This document shows, in pieces, positions 25,192 through 31,150 of a DNA stretch of 64,000 nucleotides. How positions within the stretch are numbered: the stretch's first letter is position 1; each line of letters begins with the position of its first letter. Location: assembly GCF_019308285.1 (NCBI RefSeq), contig NZ_WWEM01000009.1, positions 62,001 through 126,000 of the forward strand, read 5' to 3'. The position numbers and the translations under genes were made by a program. The stretch comes from Flavobacterium quisquiliarum. Its GTDB lineage: Bacteria > Bacteroidota > Bacteroidia > Flavobacteriales > Flavobacteriaceae. Below the pieces are notes generated by a model. It was not told the DNA's origin and ran no database searches. It saw only the letters and a list, made by a program, of their open reading frames with translations.

Positions 25192-25265
25192 CCGCCACGA
25201 ATTCACGAATTTTATTTTTTAAAATCTATGCGTAAAGTATTTATATTAATTCGTGAATTCGTGGC
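25192..25265. repeat. Palindromic repeat, family E, copy 2, overlapping the moeB 3' end
   Basis: tccgccacgaattcacgaat at the left pairs with attcgtgaattcgtggc at the right (25249-25265). The right arm lies inside the last codons of moeB, so the repeat supplies the C-terminal residues NSHEFTN and the stop codon follows within the repeat at 25246. The same family is seen at 6543-6628. Confidence 0.8.
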
Positions 25266-26331
25266 TATTCTTTTTTTCTTGTAATAACTGTTTCATTGCC
25301 AAAGCGCCACCTGCAATGCTTTTTGCATTTTTAAATTGATACTTTTGAAGCAATTCGACTGCGATTTTACTCCTAATTCCAGATTGACAGAAAATATAAA
25401 TTGGTTGATTTTTATCCAGTTTTTCTATTTGCTTTTCTAAATGCATTAATGGAATCTGAATTTGATTCTGTAAACTGATTTTTGGCGATTCATCAATATT
25501 TCTAACATCAAGAAAAAGAACGGCATCTTTGTTTATTTCATCTAAAACGGATTCAAAATTTACTTCTTCAATTTCTGTTTTATTATATTTTTCTTCGAAT
25601 GTTTCTCTGCTTATAGACTGAAAATCGCTTTTATCGAAATCATATTTTTGCTGTTCGTTATTCAGAATATTATAAACCAGTATTTTACCGCTAAGAACTT
25701 CTCCAATTCCAAGAATCATTTTCAAAACTTCATTGGCCTGAAGCATTCCAATAATTCCAACCGAAACTCCAATTACGCCAGCGTCTTCACAATTTAGAGC
25801 ATTCGAGTTTTCATTTGGATACAAACATCTGTAAGTTGGTCCGCTTTGATAATTGAAAACCGAAACTTGTCCCTGAAACCTGAAAATTGATCCATAAACC
25901 ATTGGTTTATTGGTTATCAAACAGGCATCATTAATTAAATATTTAATCGAAATAGTATCGGTTGCATCAACTATAATATCATATTTTTCAAATAACGAAA
26001 GGGCATTTTTTCCGGATAATTTTTCAGAAATCGATTTTACTTTAACCAAAGGATTCAATTCAGAAATCATGGTTTTAGCTTCCTTCGCTTTTGATTTTCC
26101 GATTGCAGAAGTTTTATAAATTACCTGTCTCTGAAGATTCGAAATCTCAATAACATCATGATCTGCAATTCCGATTTCGCCAACTCCGGCCGAAGCCAAA
26201 TAAGGCAGAATTGCACTGCCCAAACCACCTGCTCCAATTATCAAAACTTTTGATTCTGCTAATTTTTGCTGACCGTTCTTACCTATTTCAGGAAGTATAA
26301 TTTGTCTGTTATATCGATTTGATGTTTCCAT
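25246..26331 (-). CDS. moeB: MoeB/ThiF-type adenylyltransferase fused to rhodanese domain
   Basis: A 361-residue protein that activates the C-terminal glycine of MoaD. Residues 1-240 are an E1-like ThiF domain with the nucleotide site VLIIGAGGLGSAILPYLASAG and the R-Q-x-I-Y motif. Residues 260-355 are a rhodanese domain with the active-site loop IFCQSGIRSK. Such fusions are thought to deliver sulfur to MoaD. The ATG at 26331 (METSNRYNRQ) leaves a 4-bp gap after moaD; a start at 26349 would overlap moaD and is less likely. The extreme C terminus is encoded by a palindromic repeat. Confidence 0.93.
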   Translation of the reverse strand: METSNRYNRQIILPEIGKNGQQKLAESKVLIIGAGGLGSAILPYLASAGVGEIGIADHDVIEISNLQRQVIYKTSAIGKSKAKEAKTMISELNPLVKVKSISEKLSGKNALSLFEKYDIIVDATDTISIKYLINDACLITNKPMVYGSIFRFQGQVSVFNYQSGPTYRCLYPNENSNALNCEDAGVIGVSVGIIGMLQANEVLKMILGIGEVLSGKILVYNILNNEQQKYDFDKSDFQSISRETFEEKYNKTEIEEVNFESVLDEINKDAVLFLDVRNIDESPKISLQNQIQIPLMHLEKQIEKLDKNQPIYIFCQSGIRSKIAVELLQKYQFKNAKSIAGGALAMKQLLQEKKNSHEFTN

Positions 26332-26335
26332 GTTT

Positions 26336-26575
26336 TTATCCCCCAGCAAAAGGTGGCAATAAAGCTACGATATCACTTGTCTGTAAAGTGTAATCGGATG
26401 TTTTTGAAACTATTTTTTGGTTTATTGCAACGCTGAAAGTCAGTGATTCGAACTCATATTTTTCATTCAGATCTTCCAAAAGTTTCTGCAAGGACAATTC
26501 TTCCGAAAAAGATAATTTTTCGAATTCACATTTTGTCTTTTCGGCTACAGCTCCAAAATATTTAACCTCAATCAT
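26336..26575 (-). CDS. moaD: Molybdopterin synthase sulfur carrier subunit
   Basis: A 79-residue ubiquitin-like protein ending in LLPPFAGG. The final Gly-Gly is adenylylated by MoeB and converted to a thiocarboxylate that supplies sulfur to molybdopterin synthase. The spacing (2 bp to cobA upstream, 4 bp to moeB downstream) shows a tight operon. Confidence 0.94.
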   Translation of the reverse strand: MIEVKYFGAVAEKTKCEFEKLSFSEELSLQKLLEDLNEKYEFESLTFSVAINQKIVSKTSDYTLQTSDIVALLPPFAGG

Positions 26576-26577
26576 TT

Positions 26578-27366
26578 TTATAAATTTAAATTCTGAAAAA
26601 TGAATTCATCTTCAAAATGTTCCTGAAAATAAGAAATCCAGCTTGATGTATTTCTCACTACTTCACCAATCACAATAATTGCGGGCGATGATATATTTTT
26701 TTCAGCTACCAATTTAGTAATTGTGCTAATAGTTCCAATCACTTTTTGCTCTGAATTTTTTGTTCCGTTTTGAATAATAGCAACTGGAAGATCATCGTTT
26801 CTGTTTTCTTCATAAATAGAAATGATTTCATTCAATTTATGCATACCCATCAAAATCACCACCGTTGCGGCCGATTTTGAAGCTAACTGAATATCTTTTG
26901 ATAATTTATGATCTGACGTTGTTCCCGTAATGACCCAAAAACTTTCAGCAACTTTACGCTGTGTCAAACTAATTCCAACCGAAGCAGGAACTCCTAATGC
27001 CGATGAAATCCCAGGAACGATCGCAGTTTCAATTCCGAACTCTTCTGCAAATTCGATTTCTTCGCTTCCTCTTCCAAAAACAAACGGATCACCGCCTTTT
27101 AAACGAACCACATGTCCGTGTGATTTTGCCATCGAAACAATCAAATCGTTAATTTGATCTTGTGTGTATGCGTGACAGCCTAATCGTTTTCCAACAAAAA
27201 CTATTTCCGCATTCGATGCATATTCTAATAATTCTTCGTTTACTAAAGCATCATACAAAACTACATCGGCACTTTTTAAAGCTTTTATGGCTTTCATTGT
27301 AATCAACTCAACATCCCCGGGGCCTGCGCCGACAATAGTTAATTTTGGTGTTTTTAAAGTCTTCAT
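26578..27366 (-). CDS. cobA: Uroporphyrinogen-III C-methyltransferase
   Basis: A 262-residue SUMT enzyme that makes precorrin-2 for siroheme, the cofactor of NirB. Signatures are TIVGAGPGDVELITMKAIKAL (SAM-binding loop), GHVVRLKGGDPFVFGRGSEE and PGISSALGVPASVGISLTQR. It is a stand-alone methyltransferase, lacking the CysG oxidase/ferrochelatase half, and no such gene is visible in this window. It lies between mobA and moaD in the operon, tying siroheme and Mo-cofactor supply together. Confidence 0.95.
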   Translation of the reverse strand: MKTLKTPKLTIVGAGPGDVELITMKAIKALKSADVVLYDALVNEELLEYASNAEIVFVGKRLGCHAYTQDQINDLIVSMAKSHGHVVRLKGGDPFVFGRGSEEIEFAEEFGIETAIVPGISSALGVPASVGISLTQRKVAESFWVITGTTSDHKLSKDIQLASKSAATVVILMGMHKLNEIISIYEENRNDDLPVAIIQNGTKNSEQKVIGTISTITKLVAEKNISSPAIIVIGEVVRNTSSWISYFQEHFEDEFIFQNLNL

Positions 27367-27372
27367 AGTGCT

Positions 27373-27945
27373 TTAAATTGAATTGATATTTAAATCATCT
27401 AATTCGTCTGCCGAATTAATATTGGTCAAATGAAAGTTTTCGCTTTCTTCTATATTGATAATCTGATGCGGTACTTTTGCCAGCAGATCCATCATTCTCA
27501 ATTCATTCGAATCGATTGCTTCTTTAATAATCGGAACAATTTCTTTTGAGTAAATTCCAATTAATGGATGTGTTTTACTCTCAGAAGCGAAAACTGTGAT
27601 TCCAGCTTCGTTGGTATGTTTTGAAATTAATTCCTCCAAAAGTTCAGTTGAAATTAACGGAATATCACAGCTTAAAATCAGATTAAACTCGGTTTCTGAA
27701 TGTGATAATGCTGTATAAACTCCACCCATCGGGCCTTTTTCTACAATTAAATCTGGTATTTTTTCATACGGCAGATAATTGTATTCTTCTGAAGCCGTAA
27801 TTAGTTTTATATGGTTTGTAATAGGCAAAATCGCCTGAATGATATGCTCAATGAATGGTTTTTCCTGAAACAAAACCAATCCTTTTTCTGACTGCATTCT
27901 CGAGCTTTTTCCTCCGCAAAGAATAAATACTGTTAGTGTTTTCAT
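27373..27945 (-). CDS. mobA: Molybdenum cofactor guanylyltransferase
   Basis: A 190-residue nucleotidyltransferase that attaches GMP to molybdopterin. The signature FILCGGKSSRMQSEKGLV (L-x-G-G-x-x-x-R-M...K) is at the N terminus, followed by PDLIVEKGPMGGVYTAL and the metal-binding SCDIPLIS. Bis-MGD made by this enzyme fits the DMSO-reductase-family nitrate reductase at 16632. The ATG at 27945 (MKTLTVFILCGG) is preferred; an upstream ATG at 27978 adds 11 polar residues. It is the first gene of the - strand moa operon. Confidence 0.92.
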   Translation of the reverse strand: MKTLTVFILCGGKSSRMQSEKGLVLFQEKPFIEHIIQAILPITNHIKLITASEEYNYLPYEKIPDLIVEKGPMGGVYTALSHSETEFNLILSCDIPLISTELLEELISKHTNEAGITVFASESKTHPLIGIYSKEIVPIIKEAIDSNELRMMDLLAKVPHQIINIEESENFHLTNINSADELDDLNINSI

Positions 27946-27998
27946 AGTTTTTCTTGTTTCAGGTTTTCTTTGTTTCAAGTTGGAATGAGTTTTTTTTA

Positions 27999-28140
27999 CC
28001 GCAAAGTGCGCTAAGTTTTTTTGCTCATCACTATCTTTAAAATTAAATTCGCTAAGCTGGATCTACACAAAGCTTTGCGTGCTTTGCTATTTTTAATAAA
28101 ATTAACTTAACCTAAAAATCTTGCGTTCTTTGCAGTTAAA
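27999..28140. repeat. Imperfect palindromic repeat (accgcaaagtgcg type)
   Basis: accgcaaagtgcgctaag at the left has an imperfect complement cttgcgttctttgcagt at the right; inner words agctttgcgtgctttgc and complements lie between. It is related to the 20181-20343 repeat in word content. It separates mobA from the TSUP transporter gene. Confidence 0.6.
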
Positions 28141-28153
28141 TTTTATTTCATTC

Positions 28154-28900
28154 TTAAGGAAAAATCAATTTCACGCTTGCCATTAAAATTACGATTCCTA
28201 GAACCATTTTTAAAGTTCTGTTTGAGAATTTTCCACTTCCGTAAAATCCGCCTAACATTCCTCCTACTATTGCAATTGGAACCAGATAAAAACTTTCCAT
28301 AGGGATTGTTTTTCCTCCTAAAAAGAAACCTAACATTCCTGCAAAAGAATTCACAAAAATGAATAAACTCGAAACCGCAGCCGATTCTTTTACAGATGCC
28401 CATCCTAAGAACAATAAAATCGGACTTAAGATAATTCCTCCGCCAATTCCAAGCATTCCAGATAATAATCCGATGGCAAAACCAATCGCTAATGCAAACG
28501 GAAGGTTAATTTTTACTTCTTCTTTTTCTTTAAAATTAAAAACTCCAAATAATCTCAGGGCCGCAAAAACTAAAACAATTCCGAGAATTATTTTATAAAC
28601 CGTATTATCCAAAGTGATAAATCCGCCAATAAACGCTGCTGGAATTGAGGCTATTGCAAAGGGATAAAACAGTTTAGGCTTGAAATAATTATTTCGGTAA
28701 TAAAACAAAAACGAAATACTGGAAACAAATAAATTCAACAGCAACGCTGAAGGTTTCATAATCGAAATTGGAAAAGCAAAAATGCTCATCAAAGCCAAAT
28801 AACCCGATGCTCCGCCGTGCCCGACACTGGAATATAAAAATGCAATTACAATTAAGGCAAAACTGAATAATAGTATGTTTTCGGAATTTAGGAGACTCAT
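28154..28900 (-). CDS. TSUP-family (TauE/SafE) anion transporter
   Basis: A 248-residue membrane protein with about eight hydrophobic segments. The family markers are FLYSSVGHGGASGYLALM near the N terminus and the repeated GMLGIGGGIILSPILLFLGW motif in the middle. TSUP proteins move sulfur-containing or related anions (sulfite, sulfonates, sometimes nitrite) across the inner membrane. Direction and substrate cannot be read here; nitrite or sulfite are plausible from the neighbourhood. It lies between mobA and moeA on the same strand. Confidence 0.85.
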   Translation of the reverse strand: MSLLNSENILLFSFALIVIAFLYSSVGHGGASGYLALMSIFAFPISIMKPSALLLNLFVSSISFLFYYRNNYFKPKLFYPFAIASIPAAFIGGFITLDNTVYKIILGIVLVFAALRLFGVFNFKEKEEVKINLPFALAIGFAIGLLSGMLGIGGGIILSPILLFLGWASVKESAAVSSLFIFVNSFAGMLGFFLGGKTIPMESFYLVPIAIVGGMLGGFYGSGKFSNRTLKMVLGIVILMASVKLIFP

Positions 28901-29050
28901 TTTTTTGTTTTTCTTTTGTTTGCTATACCTATTCGGCTAAAGCCTTGTGTCAAGTTTCAAGTTTCAGGTTATTACTTTGTGTCTAAACTTGAACTAAAAA
29001 TCTATTTTTTTTATTCTATTTTCTATTCTCTTTTTCTTTAGTCTAAAAAA

Positions 29051-30223
29051 CTAATCAATCGGAAGAATCGTTACTAAACTTCCTTTTTTCATCTTTTCGC
29101 AATCCTGTTCTACAATCACTAAACCATTGGCGATAGCAAAAGAATTTAACATTGACGAAGCTTGACCGTCTAAAATCGTAACGCTTGTTTCATCATACAA
29201 TGCTTTTAGAAATAATGTCTTGCCAGTTGTATTTTCGATATCATCATTCAGCTTTCTTGTAATTTTTGGAAGATGAGTATTTGAAAAACCCATTAGATTT
29301 TTTACTGCTGGATAAACATAAATATAGAAGTTCGTTAATGATGAAGCCGGATTTCCTGGAAGCGCAAATACCAAAGTATTCTTTTTAGAACCAAAAAACA
29401 TTGGCTTTCCTGGTTTTTGATTTATTTTATAAAAAAGTTCCTCTACTCCATTTTCTAACAAAGCTTCTTTTACAAAATCATAATCTCCAACTGAAATTCC
29501 GCCAGAAATTAATATTATATCATTCTTTTTTAAAAGATCTTTCAAAACATTTTTCGTTTCTTTCAGACTGTCTTTTACTCTAAAAACCTTTGCATTCTTT
29601 ATTCCTATTGTCTGTAAAGCCGCCTGAAGCATAATAGAATTACTCTCGTAAATTTTTCCCTTTTTTAGCTTTTTTCCTGGCTCTACCAATTCGTTTCCAG
29701 TAACCAAAATGGCAATTTTAGGCTTTTTATATACTTGTATTTCTGTAATTCCTAAACAAGCTAAAAAACCAATTGCTGCCGGTGTAATTACTGTATTAGC
29801 ATCAAAAACAACATCTTCTTCATTAATCTGTTCCCCTTTATTTCTAACATTTGCAAATGGCTCAGGCATTTTGGCAATCAAAATAGAATCGTCATTTGCC
29901 ATAACATCTTCTTGCATTACTACAGTATCTGCATTTTTAGGAACATGAGCACCTGTAAAGATGCGGACAGCTTCATTTTCTTTTAGTTTTACTTTTAAAT
30001 GATCTCCAGCCTGAGAAATGCCAATGATATCAAATTGATGTCTCCCCGAATGAATAAAAGCATATCCATCCATTGCAGATTGACGAAACGGAGGCATAGC
30101 AATGGGCGAATAAATTGTTTCTGCAAGAACATAACCAAGTGCTTTATGCACTGCTATTTTCTGTTTGGGCATATTTGAGCTGTTCGCTGCAACAGTTTCT
30201 AAGGCTTCTTTAACTTCAATCAT
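29051..30223 (-). CDS. moeA: Molybdopterin molybdenumtransferase
   Basis: A 390-residue enzyme that inserts molybdate into adenylylated molybdopterin. Signatures are FRQSAMDGYAFIHSG, RIFTGAHVPKNADTVVMQED, ILVTGNELVEPGKKLKKGKIYESN, ISGGISVGDYDFVKEAL and ALPGNPASSLTNFYIYV. The length is normal. It is first in the - strand gene series running through TSUP and mobA to moaA. The promoter carries the nitrate-region motif, which supports co-regulation of cofactor synthesis with nitrate reductase. Confidence 0.95.
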   Translation of the reverse strand: MIEVKEALETVAANSSNMPKQKIAVHKALGYVLAETIYSPIAMPPFRQSAMDGYAFIHSGRHQFDIIGISQAGDHLKVKLKENEAVRIFTGAHVPKNADTVVMQEDVMANDDSILIAKMPEPFANVRNKGEQINEEDVVFDANTVITPAAIGFLACLGITEIQVYKKPKIAILVTGNELVEPGKKLKKGKIYESNSIMLQAALQTIGIKNAKVFRVKDSLKETKNVLKDLLKKNDIILISGGISVGDYDFVKEALLENGVEELFYKINQKPGKPMFFGSKKNTLVFALPGNPASSLTNFYIYVYPAVKNLMGFSNTHLPKITRKLNDDIENTTGKTLFLKALYDETSVTILDGQASSMLNSFAIANGLVIVEQDCEKMKKGSLVTILPID

Positions 30224-30241
30224 TTTTATCTAGATATAAAA

Positions 30242-30290
30242 CTAAGTAAAAATACTTATTTACAAATATAAGTATTTCTGCTTACGATGA
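30242..30290 (-). promoter_or_regulatory. moeA promoter with shared nitrate-region motif
   Basis: On the - strand the sequence reads cgtaagcagAAATACTTATATTTG, written here in two parts: cgtaagcag then AAATACTTATATTTG. The -7 box TATATTTG is the complement of 30263-30270, about 40 bp before the moeA ATG. A dyad AAATACTTA / TAAGTATTT surrounds it. The word AAATACTTATATTTG is identical at nirB. Confidence 0.65.
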
Positions 30291-30630
30291 ACATTTTTTT
30301 TGGTTTTATTTTAATTTCTATAAAATTACTCTAATTTATTCGAAATCAACTTTAAAATTCACATCTGATTTTTATAAAATAAACCGTTAGACCACTTTCT
30401 TTGACGTTTTAGAGTTCTATTTTTATCTCTTGAAGTAACTTTACAGACTTTTACTTATTAAAAATTAAGTATAAAATACTACAATTTTATTACTATTCAA
30501 AAAATTATTTTAACATTTGTTTCAGTTCAAAATATCATTTTATCCCTTTTATAATAAGGCTTCAGCAAACCAAACCTCATCTACAGCAAGCACATAGCTC
30601 TTTATTTTTCAAAAAAAAACAAACAAATTT
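30291..30630. other. Intergenic spacer, no gene seen
   Basis: AT-rich sequence between the moeA promoter and the first sulfatase-locus promoter. The word aagtataaaatact near 30469 weakly recalls the nitrate-region motif. No supported coding frame, terminator or repeat was found. Confidence 0.5.
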
Positions 30631-30684
30631 TTGGTTTTTATTATATAAAATTTAACTTTGTCTATAGGATTAGTAGAGTTTAAA
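30631..30684 (+). promoter_or_regulatory. Promoter and start-site block of sulfatase locus 1
   Basis: TTG at 30631-30633, a 19-bp spacer and TAACTTTG at 30653-30660 fit the Bacteroidota -33/-7 consensus very well. The 32 bp from taactttg to gtttaaa (30653-30684) are identical to 43579-43610 in locus 2, although flanking spacers differ. Identity across and beyond the expected start site (ctataggattagtagag) suggests an operator or a conserved 5' end of the RNA. Confidence 0.8.
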
Positions 30685-30713
30685 ATAATATTTCAAACTA
30701 AATAATTATTATT

Positions 30714-30800
30714 GTGAAAACAACAGAAAGCATATTGCATTACATTCTTCCTAAAAAGTACACTTATAACACTTCTTGTTGTATGTGTTTCTGTTGTTAA
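30714..30800 (+). CDS. Cys-rich 28-residue leader peptide of sulfatase locus 1
   Basis: A GTG-initiated frame of 28 codons plus TAA. The peptide begins MKTT, has YILPKK at residues 10-15 and TYN at 17-19, and ends with S-C-C-M-C-F-C-C: five of the last seven residues are Cys. The frame at 43628 in locus 2 has the same length, the same positions of MKTT, YILPKK and TYN, and the end MC-M-CC; 17 of 28 residues match. The first bases aacaacagaaa (30719-30729) pair perfectly with tttctgttgtt (30788-30798) over the Cys codons. Ribosome stalling at Cys codons during cysteine shortage would open this pairing. The coding assignment rests on cross-copy conservation, not on homology. Confidence 0.62.
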   Translation: MKTTESILHYILPKKYTYNTSCCMCFCC

Positions 30801-30984
30801 TAATCTACTTTTATTTTGTTTGCTGATTTTTACATAAAAGCAAATTTCTTAAAAACACACCACCAAAAATATTTATTGCATTTACCCAAAAATCTCTCTG
30901 AGGCATTTTTTATGCTTTGGACAGATTCTTGAAACCGTACCTTTTATTCAGAAATTAAATAACTAACAACTAAAGAAAACTAAA

Positions 30985-31017
30985 ATGAAAACAATGCAAA
31001 GCTGTTGCTGTAAATAA
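30985..31017 (+). CDS. Ten-residue leader frame B with CCC, locus 1
   Basis: ATG-initiated frame encoding MKTMQSCCCK and a TAA stop. In locus 2 a frame of the same length (MKIMHCPTLS) lies at the same distance, 59 bases, from the third mini-frame. The start context ATGAAAA-x-AATGCA is conserved, the rest is not. Three consecutive Cys codons suggest a second cysteine checkpoint, but only one Cys is present in locus 2. Confidence 0.35.
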   Translation: MKTMQSCCCK

Positions 31018-31022
31018 AAAAA

Positions 31023-31048
31023 GCCATTTCTGCGGCAACAGAAATGGC
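31023..31048 (+). promoter_or_regulatory. Conserved leader hairpin enclosing a start codon, locus 1
   Basis: GCCATTTCTG (31023-31032), loop CGGCAA, then CAGAAATGGC (31039-31048): a perfect 10-bp stem. The ATG of the next mini-frame sits in the 3' arm. In locus 2 the stem differs at one position and keeps pairing as G-U, and the loop is identical. This could hide the start codon until a translating ribosome or a ligand opens the stem. Confidence 0.6.
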
Positions 31049-31091
31049 AAGGCTTAAAGAACATTTATCACTAAATCAAGAACACTTTTAG
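31044..31091 (+). CDS. Leader mini-frame C (MARLKEHLSL), locus 1
   Basis: Fifteen codons plus TAG, beginning MARLKEHLSL. Locus 2 encodes the same first ten residues, and the two base differences in that stretch (AGG/AGA, CTT/CTC) are both silent. After residue ten the copies diverge. The start codon lies inside a hairpin, and the frame ends 59 bp before susC. It could be a regulatory peptide or an effect of conserved RNA structure; two silent changes are suggestive only. Confidence 0.4.
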   Translation: MARLKEHLSLNQEHF

Positions 31092-31150
31092 AGTGCTGTA
31101 TAAACAGTGCTCAGGGCATCTTGTTAATTACTTAAAACCATTACAAAGAA

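Noticed and set aside
28901-29050. Possible gene or regulatory RNA between TSUP and moeA
   Set aside because: Only degenerate words (tcaagtttcaagtttcagg) and AT-rich sequence; nothing supported.
30801-30984. Classical attenuator terminator after the Cys-rich leader frame
   Set aside because: No stable GC-rich stem followed by a T-run could be found in either locus, so intrinsic termination is not claimed.
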